Shown here: positions 7,815 to 14,760 of the stretch, piece by piece
Position numbering within the stretch: the first letter of the stretch is position 1
Layout of the letters: each line of letters begins with the position of its first letter
Assembly: GCA_900546645.1 (NCBI GenBank)
Contig: URDR01000064.1
Location: forward strand, 1-17,424
From: an uncultured Bacteroides sp.
GTDB lineage: Bacteria; Bacteroidota; Bacteroidia; Bacteroidales; Bacteroidaceae
Length of the DNA: 17,424 nt
Reading direction: 5' to 3'
Program-made: the position numbers and the translations under genes
The notes under the pieces: generated by a model
What the model was told of the DNA's origin: nothing
Database searches by the model: none
The model's input: the letters and a program-made list of their open reading frames with translations, nothing else

Positions 7815-9238
7815 AAGAACTTACGCAGGAGAAGTACAAATATGGCTTCACCACGGAGGTTCATACAGACATCATCGAAAAAGGGTTAAACGAAGAAGTG
7901 GTGCGATTAATATCAGCCAAAAAAGGAGAACCTGAATGGCTCCTTGAATTCCGGCTTAAAGCATACCGCCACTGGCTGACGATGGAAATGCCCACATGGG
8001 CTCATCTTAATATCCCTGAAATAGATTATCAGGCCATCTCTTATTATGCTGACCCTACTAAGAAGAAAGAGGGACCCAAGAGCATGGATGAAGTAGACCC
8101 CGAACTGGTTAAAACCTTCAATAAACTGGGGATTCCTCTGGAAGAACAAATGGCACTCAGCGGAATGGCTGTAGATGCCGTAATGGACTCTGTTTCTGTA
8201 AAAACCACCTTCAAGGAGACTTTGATGGAAAAGGGTATCATCTTCTGTTCTATGAGCGAAGCCGTACGCGAGCATCCTGATTTGGTAAAGAAATATCTTG
8301 GTTCAGTAGTGGGCTATCGGGATAATTTCTTTGCAGCCCTGAACTCAGCAGTTTTCAGCGACGGTTCGTTCGTCTATATCCCGAAAGGTGTACGATGCCC
8401 TATGGAATTATCTACTTATTTCCGTATCAATGCAGCAAACACCGGACAATTTGAACGCACCCTTATCGTTGCCGATGACGACAGCTACGTTTCTTATCTG
8501 GAAGGATGTACAGCTCCTATGCGTGATGAAAACCAACTTCACGCTGCCATCGTAGAAATTGTAGTTCTCGACCGTGCTGAAGTAAAATACTCTACGGTGC
8601 AAAACTGGTATCCGGGCGATGCTGAAGGCAAAGGAGGGGTTTATAACTTTGTCACCAAACGTGGTAACTGCAAGGGTATAGACAGTAAGCTCTCATGGAC
8701 GCAGGTTGAAACCGGATCTGCCATCACATGGAAATATCCAAGCTGCATACTCAGCGGCGACAATTCTGTGGCTGAATTCTATTCTGTTGCTGTAACCAAT
8801 AATTATCAACAGGCAGATACAGGAACAAAGATGATTCATTTAGGGAAAAACACCCGTTCCACTATTGTAAGTAAAGGTATCAGTGCCGGAAAAAGCCAAA
8901 ACTCATACCGTGGTTTGGTACGTGTAGCCGAAAAAGCTGAAAACGCACGTAATTACAGCCAATGCGACTCGCTGTTGCTGGGAAGCCAGTGTGGAGCCCA
9001 CACATTCCCTTATATGGACATCCATAACGAAACTGCCGTGGTAGAGCATGAAGCAACAACTTCTAAAATATCAGAAGACCAAATATTTTATTGCAACCAG
9101 CGCGGAATCCCTACAGAGGATGCCATCGGGTTGATTGTAAACGGATATGCCAAGGAGGTTATCAACAAACTTCCCATGGAATTTGCCGTTGAAGCACAAA
9201 AATTACTGTCCATCTCATTAGAAGGAAGCGTAGGATAA
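7787..9238 (+). CDS. sufB: Fe-S cluster assembly scaffold SufB
   Basis: 483 residues (E. coli SufB is 495). SufB is the core scaffold of the cytoplasmic SufBC2D complex, on which Fe-S clusters are built with sulfur from SufS. The N-terminal helical region (about 1-110) is followed by the right-handed beta-helix core and a C-terminal helical domain that docks SufC. The conserved YSQCDSLLLGSQCGAHTFPY segment is present; Cys393 in SQCDS corresponds to the sulfur-accepting cysteine of E. coli SufB (Cys405), and Glu422 in EHEAT to its conserved partner acid. The ending segment EDQIFYCNQRGIPTEDAIGLIVNGYAKEV is typical. The ATG at 7787 overlaps the cvpA end by 28 bases but begins the normal MQQEPNKYVKELTQEKYKYGF N terminus, so the start is credible. 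sufC follows 16 bases after the stop. Confidence 0.97.
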   Translation: MQQEPNKYVKELTQEKYKYGFTTEVHTDIIEKGLNEEVVRLISAKKGEPEWLLEFRLKAYRHWLTMEMPTWAHLNIPEIDYQAISYYADPTKKKEGPKSMDEVDPELVKTFNKLGIPLEEQMALSGMAVDAVMDSVSVKTTFKETLMEKGIIFCSMSEAVREHPDLVKKYLGSVVGYRDNFFAALNSAVFSDGSFVYIPKGVRCPMELSTYFRINAANTGQFERTLIVADDDSYVSYLEGCTAPMRDENQLHAAIVEIVVLDRAEVKYSTVQNWYPGDAEGKGGVYNFVTKRGNCKGIDSKLSWTQVETGSAITWKYPSCILSGDNSVAEFYSVAVTNNYQQADTGTKMIHLGKNTRSTIVSKGISAGKSQNSYRGLVRVAEKAENARNYSQCDSLLLGSQCGAHTFPYMDIHNETAVVEHEATTSKISEDQIFYCNQRGIPTEDAIGLIVNGYAKEVINKLPMEFAVEAQKLLSISLEGSVG

Positions 9239-9254
9239 TTTAACTCAGAAAATT

Positions 9255-10007
9255 ATGTTAGAAATCAAAGACTTACATGCCAATATCAATGGCAAAGAAA
9301 TATTAAAGGGAATTAACCTCACCGTAAAAGCAGGAGAGGTACATGCGATAATGGGACCGAACGGTTCCGGAAAAAGTACACTGAGTAATGTGTTGGTAGG
9401 TCACCCGGCTTATGAAGTAACCAAAGGTTCGGTTACTTTTAACGGCAAAGACTTGCTGGCCTTGAACGCAGAAGACCGTAGCCATGAAGGGCTCTTCCTT
9501 TCTTTCCAGTATCCAGTAGAAATACCTGGAGTCAGCATGGTTAACTTCATGCGGGCTGCCGTAAACGAACAACGGAAATATAAAGGATTGCCGGCACTTA
9601 CTGCCAGTGAATTTTTGAAACTGATGCGCCAGAAACGTGAAATTGTTGAATTAGACAGCAAGCTGGCCAACCGCTCTGTAAACGAAGGATTCTCAGGAGG
9701 CGAAAAAAAGAGAAACGAGATTTTCCAGATGGCTATGCTTGAACCCAAGTTAAGTATTCTGGATGAAACGGACTCCGGACTTGATATTGATGCCTTACGC
9801 ATTGTGGCTGAAGGGGTCAACAAACTGAAAACTCCAGAAACAAGCTGCATCGTCATCACTCACTACCAGCGTTTGCTCGACTACATCAAACCAGACATCG
9901 TACATGTGCTTTACAAAGGACGCATCGTAAAAACTGCCGGTCCGGAACTGGCTCTTGAGCTGGAGGAAAAAGGCTACGACTGGATTAAGAAAGAATTAGG
10001 AGAATAA
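9255..10007 (+). CDS. sufC: SufC, ATPase of the SufBC2D complex
   Basis: 250 residues (E. coli 248). SufC is a soluble ABC-type ATPase that binds SufB and SufD; ATP-driven SufC dimerisation opens the SufB-SufD interface for cluster assembly. Walker A is GPNGSGKST at 34-42, the ABC signature FSGGEKKR is at 146-153, and Walker B ends at Asp170-Glu171 in LSILDETDSGLD. The SufC-specific EGFSGGEKKRNEI replaces the LSGGQ found in transporters. The H-loop histidine is in IVITHYQRLL. There is no membrane segment. It sits 16 bases after sufB and 3 bases before sufD, consistent with one polycistronic message. Confidence 0.97.
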   Translation: MLEIKDLHANINGKEILKGINLTVKAGEVHAIMGPNGSGKSTLSNVLVGHPAYEVTKGSVTFNGKDLLALNAEDRSHEGLFLSFQYPVEIPGVSMVNFMRAAVNEQRKYKGLPALTASEFLKLMRQKREIVELDSKLANRSVNEGFSGGEKKRNEIFQMAMLEPKLSILDETDSGLDIDALRIVAEGVNKLKTPETSCIVITHYQRLLDYIKPDIVHVLYKGRIVKTAGPELALELEEKGYDWIKKELGE

Positions 10008-10010
10008 GCA

Positions 10011-11354
10011 ATGAAAGCAGAACAACAATATATTGATCTTTTCACACAATACGAAGCTCTGATTTGCAAACACAGCGCAGAGGTCCTGAATGCCCCACGC
10101 GCCCGTGCTTTTGCCGATTTCGAGCAACTTGGATTTCCCACGCGGAAAAATGAAAAGTACAAGTACACTGATGCAAGCAAATACTTTGCTCCAGATTATG
10201 GGCTCAATTTGAGCCGTCTGGAGTTTCCGGTCAATCCCTATGAAGTGTTCAAATGCGATGTGCCCAACATGAGTACCTCACTTTACTTCGTAGTGAACGA
10301 CTCTTTCTACCAGAAGGCACAGCCTACCGCTACCCTTCCCGATGGAGTGCTCTTCGGAAGTCTAAAAGAGATGGCCGAAGCTCATCCGGAGCTGATTAAG
10401 AAATATTACGGCAAGCTGGCAGATACATCGCAAGATGCTATTGCAGCCTTTAATACGATGTTCGCTCAAGACGGTGTGTGCATGTATGTTCCTAAAGGCA
10501 CGGTAATCGATAAGCCTATCCAGCTTGTCAACATCCTGCGTGCTGATACCAACACCATGGTAAACCGGCGTATACTGATTATACTAGAAGAAGGTGCACA
10601 AGCCAAATTGCTTATTTGCGATCATGCCATGGATGAAGTTAACTTCCTTTCCACACAAGTCATTGAAGTATTCGCCCATGACAATACGGTATTCGACTTA
10701 TACGAACTGGAAGAAACTCACAACAGTACCATACGCTTTAACAACCTGTACGTCCATCAGGAAGCAAACAGCAACGTACTGCTCAATGGCATGACCCTTC
10801 ACAATGGAACTACCCGAAATACCACCAGTGTAACATTGGCAGGAAAAGGTGCTGAAGTCAATCTGTGCGGAGTAGCTATTGCTGATAAAAACGAACAAGT
10901 CGATAATCATACGTTCATCGACCACCAAGTTTCAGACTGTACCAGCAACGAACTCTTCAAATACGTACTCGATGACCAAGCAGTCGGAGCATTTGCCGGT
11001 AGAGTTCTGGTAAGAGAAGGAGCACAGCACACCTCATCACAGCAAACCAACCGCAATATTTGTGCTACCCGTGAAGCACGTATGTACACACAGCCGCAAC
11101 TTGAAATCTATGCCGATGATGTGAAATGCTCACATGGAGCTACCGTCGGACAATTAGATGAAAATGCACTGTTCTACATGCGTCAGCGTGGTATCACCTT
11201 AAAAGAAGCACGCCTGCTTCTGATGTTTTCATTTGTCAATGAGGTCATTGACAATATACGTATGGACGCATTGAAAGACCGGCTTCACTTATTGGTAGAA
11301 AAACGCTTCCGCGGTGAACTGAACAAATGCCAAGGATGTGCCATCTGCAAATAA
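10011..11354 (+). CDS. sufD: Fe-S cluster assembly protein SufD
   Basis: 447 residues (E. coli 423). SufD is the SufB paralogue that pairs with it in the SufBC2D scaffold and helps supply iron. The N-terminal helical part (about 1-110) contains FEQLGFPTRKNEKYKYTD, a conserved pattern in which an aromatic-rich stretch precedes the beta-helix. The beta-helix core holds the family segment DDVKCSHGATVGQLDENALFYMRQRGI; His375 in CSHGAT corresponds to the functional His360 of E. coli SufD. The protein ends in CQGCAICK, a CxxCxxC motif (Cys440, 443, 446) as an extra tail that the E. coli protein, to my knowledge, lacks. It starts 3 bases after sufC. sufS follows 25 bases after its stop, although a GTG in the sufS frame overlaps the sufD end. 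Confidence 0.95.
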   Translation: MKAEQQYIDLFTQYEALICKHSAEVLNAPRARAFADFEQLGFPTRKNEKYKYTDASKYFAPDYGLNLSRLEFPVNPYEVFKCDVPNMSTSLYFVVNDSFYQKAQPTATLPDGVLFGSLKEMAEAHPELIKKYYGKLADTSQDAIAAFNTMFAQDGVCMYVPKGTVIDKPIQLVNILRADTNTMVNRRILIILEEGAQAKLLICDHAMDEVNFLSTQVIEVFAHDNTVFDLYELEETHNSTIRFNNLYVHQEANSNVLLNGMTLHNGTTRNTTSVTLAGKGAEVNLCGVAIADKNEQVDNHTFIDHQVSDCTSNELFKYVLDDQAVGAFAGRVLVREGAQHTSSQQTNRNICATREARMYTQPQLEIYADDVKCSHGATVGQLDENALFYMRQRGITLKEARLLLMFSFVNEVIDNIRMDALKDRLHLLVEKRFRGELNKCQGCAICK

Positions 11355-11379
11355 AGGCAATTTTAAAACCCAAAAACAA

Positions 11380-12597
11380 ATGTATAACATTGACCACATA
11401 AGAGAGGATTTCCCTATACTGTCTCGTACGGTGTACGGGAAACCTCTTATTTATCTCGATAATGCTGCCACTACTCAAAAGCCCCGCTGTGTGGTTGAAG
11501 CTATTACCGAAGAGTATTACTCGGTAAATGCCAACGTACACCGTGGCGTACACTTCCTCTCCCAGCAGGCAACAGAACTTCATGAAGCCTCACGTGAAAC
11601 GGTACGACGCTTCATCAATGCACGCAGCACTGCCGAAATCATATTTACCCGTGGAACTACTGAGAGTATCAATCTGATAGCCTCATCCTTTACCGACAGC
11701 CAGATGGAAGCGGGAGATGAAATCATTATCTCCACTATGGAACATCATAGCAATATTGTTCCTTGGCAACTTCAGGCTGAACGAAAAGGGATTAAGCTGA
11801 AAGTCATCCCGATGAATGATCGAGGCGAAGTGCTTTTAGATGAATATGCCAGCCTCTTTACAGAACGTACAAAGTTGGTTTCTATTACCCACATGTCAAA
11901 CGTGCTTGGAACCATTAATCCCGTAAAAGAGATGATTGCCACTGCTCATGCACACAATATTCCGGTGTTAGTGGATGGAGCACAGGCAGTTCCCCACATG
12001 AGAGTGGATGTACAGGAGCTGGGAGCTGATTTCTATGCCTTCAGTGGACATAAGATTTACGGACCTACCGGTGTAGGGGTGCTTTACGGAAAAGAGGAAT
12101 GGCTGGACCGCCTGCCTCCGTATCAGGGAGGAGGTGAAATGATACAAAACGTAAGTTTTGAAAAGACTACCTTTAACACACTCCCCTTCAAATTCGAAGC
12201 TGGCACTCCCGACTATGTGGGTACAACCGCATTGGCACGAGCCTTGGACTATGTTTCATCAATCGGCATAGAAGCAATTGCCGCTCATGAGCATGAGTTG
12301 ACTCAATATGCCATGAAACGTATGAAAGAGATTGAAGGGCTCCGTATCTTCGGAGAAGCCGAGCAAAAAGGAGGAGTCATCTCTTTCCTGGTAAAAGACA
12401 TCCATCATTTTGATATGGGTACCTTGCTCGACCGCCTAGGCATTGCCGTCCGCACCGGGCACCATTGTGCCGAACCGCTCATGCACCGTTTAGGTATCGA
12501 AGGAACCGTACGTGCTTCATTCGCACTCTATAATACCTTCGAGGAAGTAGACCTCCTCGTTGAAGGAATTAACAGAGTCAGCAAAATGTTTGGATAA
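11380..12597 (+). CDS. sufS: Cysteine desulfurase SufS
   Basis: 405 residues, the same size as E. coli SufS (406). This is a PLP-dependent, class V aminotransferase-fold enzyme that converts L-cysteine to alanine plus a persulfide on its active-site cysteine, supplying sulfur to SufB. PLP lysine is Lys225 in SGHKIYGPTG. The catalytic cysteine is Cys363 in GHHCAEPLMHRLG, with the RASFALYNT group II signature just after. EHHSNIVPWQ and DGAQAVPH are the usual cofactor-site motifs. The frame is open upstream to a GTG at 11338, but I chose the ATG at 11380 because it gives the standard MYNIDHIREDFPIL start and the expected length. It is the last suf gene and ends at a strong terminator. No sufE or sufU partner is found in this window; it may lie elsewhere. 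Confidence 0.96.
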   Translation: MYNIDHIREDFPILSRTVYGKPLIYLDNAATTQKPRCVVEAITEEYYSVNANVHRGVHFLSQQATELHEASRETVRRFINARSTAEIIFTRGTTESINLIASSFTDSQMEAGDEIIISTMEHHSNIVPWQLQAERKGIKLKVIPMNDRGEVLLDEYASLFTERTKLVSITHMSNVLGTINPVKEMIATAHAHNIPVLVDGAQAVPHMRVDVQELGADFYAFSGHKIYGPTGVGVLYGKEEWLDRLPPYQGGGEMIQNVSFEKTTFNTLPFKFEAGTPDYVGTTALARALDYVSSIGIEAIAAHEHELTQYAMKRMKEIEGLRIFGEAEQKGGVISFLVKDIHHFDMGTLLDRLGIAVRTGHHCAEPLMHRLGIEGTVRASFALYNTFEEVDLLVEGINRVSKMFG

Positions 12598-12616
12598 TTC
12601 CCCTCCCCTATATGAC

Positions 12617-12666
12617 AAAAAGGCTGTGTGCCGGTTTTAATGAACCGGTGGTACACAGCCTTTTTT
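12617..12666 (+). terminator. Rho-independent terminator after sufS
   Basis: AAAAAGGCTGTGT (12617-12629) pairs with ACACAGCCTTTTT (12653-12665). An inner stem CCGGTT/AACCGG follows after a small asymmetric internal loop, and T6 closes the structure. The A-run at the 5' side makes it bidirectional in form. It ends the cvpA-suf unit. Confidence 0.92.
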
Positions 12667-12717
12667 CGCCTTCCATTTTCTGCCACGCATAAAATATCTC
12701 ACCATGTAATTATGCTT

Positions 12718-12752
12718 TTTGCACGTTGATTTCCTGATATTTGCTATCTTTG
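12718..12752 (+). promoter_or_regulatory. Promoter candidate for the small ORF and RhuM-Fic gene
   Basis: TATCTTTG at 12745-12752 is a perfect -7 box, identical to that of rimP. A TTTG lies at 12718-12721, but the spacer is 23 bp rather than 19, so the promoter may be weaker than those of rimP and the tRNAs. Transcription would start near 12759, 27 bases before the small broken ORF and about 200 before the RhuM-Fic ATG. Confidence 0.55.
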
Positions 12753-12785
12753 TGTACAGATCTAATCCTAACAAAGAAAAATACA

Positions 12786-12906
12786 ATGAACAGGATACGA
12801 AAAATGAAAAGAAATCTGCTTCATAGATTACATCAAGCTCTCTTCTGACGAGATTGCGGATGAGATTGATGCCATAGCCAATGGCGCGAAAGCTGATGTG
12901 TTTTAG
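12786..12906 (+). pseudogene. Small ORF broken by an apparent one-base frameshift
   Basis: The ATG at 12786 opens a 20-codon frame that stops at 12846-12848. A second frame, open from 12808 to a TAG at 12904-12906, reads KEICFIDYIKL, then SS, then DEIADEIDAIANGAKADVF. It has a protein-like amphipathic, acidic composition. Skipping one A in the AAAA at 12807-12810 joins the two into a 39-residue protein starting MNRIRKMKEICFIDY. I therefore read this as a short gene that has lost its frame, or a site of programmed or sequencing slippage. I do not recognise the family. It lies 55 bases upstream of the RhuM-Fic gene and just after its probable promoter, where a small partner or antitoxin gene would be expected; that role is a guess. 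Confidence 0.45.
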
Positions 12907-12961
12907 TGTTGATAAAAACAGGAAGTATCATAAATTCAAAACTTTATCCTAACTTTACCTT

Positions 12962-13954
12962 ATGAATACTCAGAATGAAATAGTAATTTATCAGATGCCC
13001 AATGGCGAGATGCAATTGGACGTAACTGTCAGTGGGGAGACTATATGGTTGACTCAGCGTCAAATAGCAGAATTATTCGGCACGAAGGTTCCGGCTATTT
13101 CTAAACATTTAAAGAATATATTCGCCTCTGGTGAATTAGACCGAGATGCGACTATTTCCAAAATGGAAACAGTCGTGAACCGAGGATTTAGAGGGGCATC
13201 CATAGAGATAGTTGACCATTACAATCTTGATGCAATCCTTTCGGTTGGTTATCGCGTCAATTCAAAAAATGCAACCGCTTTCCGCATTTGGGCAAACAAA
13301 ATCTTGAAACAATACCTGCTCCAAGGTTATGCCATCAATGAGCGCATAGCCAGCCAGAAGTTCGATGAACTCAGCCAGTTGGTGAAAGTGCTGGGACGTA
13401 CTATCCAGAATCAGGAGAAGTTAACCGAGGACAGCCGTTCACTGCTCAATGTCGTAGTGGACTACACTTATGCACTCGATACGCTCGACCGTTACGACTA
13501 TCAGGAGTTGACGATAGAAAAGACCACACCCCGGGCAGCCTTTCATGCCACTTACGAAAATGCCATGGAGGTGATTCGCCAGCTTCATGAGAGGTTCGGA
13601 GGAAGTCCGCTTTTCGGCAACGAGAAAGACGACTCGTTCAAAAGCTCCATCTGGCAGATATACCAGACCTTCGGAGGCGAGGATCTTTATCCCTCGGTTG
13701 AAGAGAAGGCAGCCATGCTGCTTTACCTTGTCACCAAGAACCATTCCTTCAGCGATGGCAACAAACGTATCGCCGCCACGCTGTTCCTGTGGTTTCTCAA
13801 TGGCAATGGCATCCTTTACAATGAAGACGGCACCAAGCGCATTGCAGACAATACCCTGGTGGCGCTCACCCTGATGATAGCGGAAAGCCGTACAGAGGAA
13901 AAGGACACCATGCTGAAAGTGGTTGTAAACCTTATCAACCAGAACAACAGATAG
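12962..13954 (+). CDS. RhuM-Fic/Doc fusion protein
   Basis: 330 residues in two parts. Residues about 1-185 match the RhuM (virulence protein RhuM) family: a helix-turn-helix-like start (GETIWLTQRQIAELFGTKVPAISKHLKNIF) followed by FRGASIEIVDHYNLDAILSVGYRVNSKNATAFRIWANKILKQYLLQGYAIN. Residues about 200-330 form a Fic/Doc domain with the catalytic loop HSFSDGNKRIA at 261-271. His261, Asp265, Gly266, Asn267, Lys268 and Arg269 follow the HxFx(D/N)xNKR pattern of Doc-like Fic enzymes, which transfer AMP or phosphate to protein targets such as EF-Tu. No inhibitory (S/T)xxxE(G/N) helix is evident, and no intact antitoxin gene adjoins. The N-terminal domain may bind DNA or restrain the enzyme (inference). 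The gene probably uses the promoter near 12745; the ATG at 12962 has no good promoter close to it. The patchy context suggests an acquired islet. Domain calls are strong; the target is unknown. Confidence 0.9.
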   Translation: MNTQNEIVIYQMPNGEMQLDVTVSGETIWLTQRQIAELFGTKVPAISKHLKNIFASGELDRDATISKMETVVNRGFRGASIEIVDHYNLDAILSVGYRVNSKNATAFRIWANKILKQYLLQGYAINERIASQKFDELSQLVKVLGRTIQNQEKLTEDSRSLLNVVVDYTYALDTLDRYDYQELTIEKTTPRAAFHATYENAMEVIRQLHERFGGSPLFGNEKDDSFKSSIWQIYQTFGGEDLYPSVEEKAAMLLYLVTKNHSFSDGNKRIAATLFLWFLNGNGILYNEDGTKRIADNTLVALTLMIAESRTEEKDTMLKVVVNLINQNNR

Positions 13955-13997
13955 GGAAAATGAAGTCTGTTCAGTAAACAGCTTCAGATGATTATCT

Positions 13998-14021
13998 TAT
14001 AGGTAACTTTATAGGTAACTT
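13998..14021. repeat. Perfect 12-bp tandem duplication
   Basis: TATAGGTAACTT occurs twice head to tail (13998-14009, 14010-14021), between the RhuM-Fic stop and the tRNA-Phe terminator. It could be a slippage product, a paired protein-binding site, or an integration scar next to the tRNA gene. Confidence 0.8.
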
Positions 14022-14038
14022 GCGCTATCTGCTAAAAC

Positions 14039-14082
14039 AAAAAACTCCGAAACGCTTGACAATGAAGCATTTCGGAGTTTTT
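14039..14082 (-). terminator. Terminator downstream of tRNA-Phe, bidirectional
   Basis: AAAAACTCCGAAA pairs with TTTCGGAGTTTTT, continued by a GCTT/AAGC inner stem after a one-base mismatch. U-tracts form in both directions. It lies just after tRNA-Phe on the minus strand and also closes the RhuM-Fic unit on the plus strand. Confidence 0.9.
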
Positions 14083-14086
14083 CAAG

Positions 14087-14159
14087 TGGTGCCACCAGGA
14101 ATCGAACCGGGGACACAAGGATTTTCAGTCCTTTGCTCTACCAACTGAGCTATGGCACC
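14087..14159 (-). tRNA. tRNA-Phe(GAA)
   Basis: The complement folds into a full 73-base cloverleaf: acceptor GGTGCCA/TGGCACC with discriminator A, D stem GCTC/GAGC, anticodon stem AAGGA/TCCTT with loop CTGAAAA (anticodon GAA), variable GTGTC, and T arm CCCGG/CCTGG with TTCGATT. CCA is not encoded (the next bases are CTT), so tRNA nucleotidyltransferase must add it. It is divergent from tRNA-Pro and has its own promoter and terminator. Confidence 0.97.
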
Positions 14160-14175
14160 TTTTTGTTTTGCGTTG

Positions 14176-14206
14176 CAAAGGTATGAAAACTTTTTCAATC
14201 TACAAA
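14176..14206 (-). promoter_or_regulatory. Promoter of tRNA-Phe
   Basis: On the minus strand TTTG (14206-14203) and TACCTTTG (14183-14176) are separated by exactly 19 bp. This is an ideal Bacteroides promoter placing the start about 10 bases upstream of the mature tRNA. Confidence 0.85.
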
Positions 14207-14273
14207 ACAAAGTTGAAATATTTTTGAGAAAATATCAAATTATACAGTTTTGATAAAAAAAGTAGAAATATTC

Positions 14274-14304
14274 TTTGGCAATACCAAAATTATATCTACC
14301 TTTG
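14274..14304 (+). promoter_or_regulatory. Promoter of tRNA-Pro
   Basis: TTTG (14274-14277) and TACCTTTG (14297-14304) are separated by exactly 19 bp, the same boxes and spacer as the divergent tRNA-Phe promoter. The start would be near 14311, with the mature tRNA beginning at 14334. Confidence 0.85.
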
Positions 14305-14333
14305 CACCGCAATCGAGAAATAACGAGAGCAAT

Positions 14334-14406
14334 CGGAATGTAGCGCAGTTGGTAGCGCACTACGTTCGGGACGTAGGGGTCGGGCGTTCGAGTCGCCTCA
14401 TTCCGA
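14334..14406 (+). tRNA. tRNA-Pro(CGG)
   Basis: A 73-base cloverleaf: acceptor CGGAATG/CATTCCG with discriminator A, D stem GCGC/GCGC, anticodon stem CTACG/CGTAG with loop TTCGGGA (anticodon CGG), variable GGGTC, and T arm GGGCG/CGCCT (one G-T pair) with TTCGAGT. The C1-G72 first pair is typical of bacterial tRNA-Pro. CCA is not encoded. This isoacceptor reads CCG codons. Confidence 0.96.
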
Positions 14407-14410
14407 CAAG

Positions 14411-14445
14411 AAAAAGGCTTAGCTGATTCAGTTAAGCCTTTTTTT
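14411..14445 (+). terminator. Terminator of tRNA-Pro
   Basis: AAAAAGGCTTA pairs with TAAGCCTTTTT around an 11-base loop, with a run of seven T. It starts four bases after the tRNA end. Confidence 0.92.
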
Positions 14446-14476
14446 CTTTACTCGAAAACAATACAATTTCATCCAT

Positions 14477-14507
14477 AAAAAAAGAGGGCACAACACCCTC
14501 CTCTTTT
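14477..14507 (-). terminator. Terminator of the rubredoxin gene
   Basis: On the minus strand GAGGG (14500-14496) and CCCTC (14488-14484) flank a 7-base loop and are followed by seven T. It lies 17 bases after the rubredoxin stop. Confidence 0.8.
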
Positions 14508-14523
14508 AATATTTCAACTCTGA

Positions 14524-14688
14524 TTATTCTTCAACCGGCTGAAAGTCTTCCTTACCTACTCCACAAAGAGGGCAAACCCAATCTTCTGGAATATCTTCAA
14601 ATGCAGTTCCCGGAGCGATTCCACCTTCTGGATCACCTACTTCTGGATCATAAACCCAATCACAAACTGTGCAAACGTACTTTTTCAT
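14524..14688 (-). CDS. Rubredoxin
   Basis: 54 residues, the standard length of a single-iron rubredoxin. The four iron ligands are Cys6, Cys9 (CTVC), Cys39 and Cys42 (CPLC), within the family patterns YVCTVCDWVYDPEVGDP and FEDIPEDWVCPLCGVGKEDF. Rubredoxin is a small cytoplasmic electron carrier that in anaerobes passes electrons to oxygen- and peroxide-reducing enzymes such as rubrerythrin and flavodiiron proteins. No such partner is adjacent. The gene is monocistronic as far as can be seen, with its own candidate promoter upstream and a terminator downstream. The ATG at 14688 gives the normal MKKYVC start. Confidence 0.97.
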   Translation of the reverse strand: MKKYVCTVCDWVYDPEVGDPEGGIAPGTAFEDIPEDWVCPLCGVGKEDFQPVEE

Positions 14689-14735
14689 AATCTATTCTAA
14701 TTAAAAAATTAATCACTATACTTTTTTAGTTTTAG

Positions 14736-14743
14736 CAAATATA
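14736..14743 (-). promoter_or_regulatory. Candidate -7 box for rubredoxin
   Basis: On the minus strand this reads TATATTTG, fitting TAnnTTTG, with the start of transcription expected about 40 bases before the ATG. No good TTTG is present 19 bp upstream, where the sequence is the end of the sirtuin gene. Confidence 0.5.
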
Positions 14744-14760
14744 GAGAGAATATTTCTATC

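Noticed and set aside
11338..11379. Upstream GTG start for sufS giving 14 extra residues
   Set aside because: The extra residues overlap the sufD end and do not look like SufS; the ATG at 11380 gives the family N terminus and length.
12950..12957. TAACTTTA as a promoter box immediately before the RhuM-Fic ATG
   Set aside because: The predicted start of transcription would fall at or after the start codon, and the last base does not match TAnnTTTG.
14087..14107. tRNA-Phe 3' end as an att site of an integrated element
   Set aside because: No second copy of the tRNA 3' end is seen elsewhere in the window, and no integrase gene is present.
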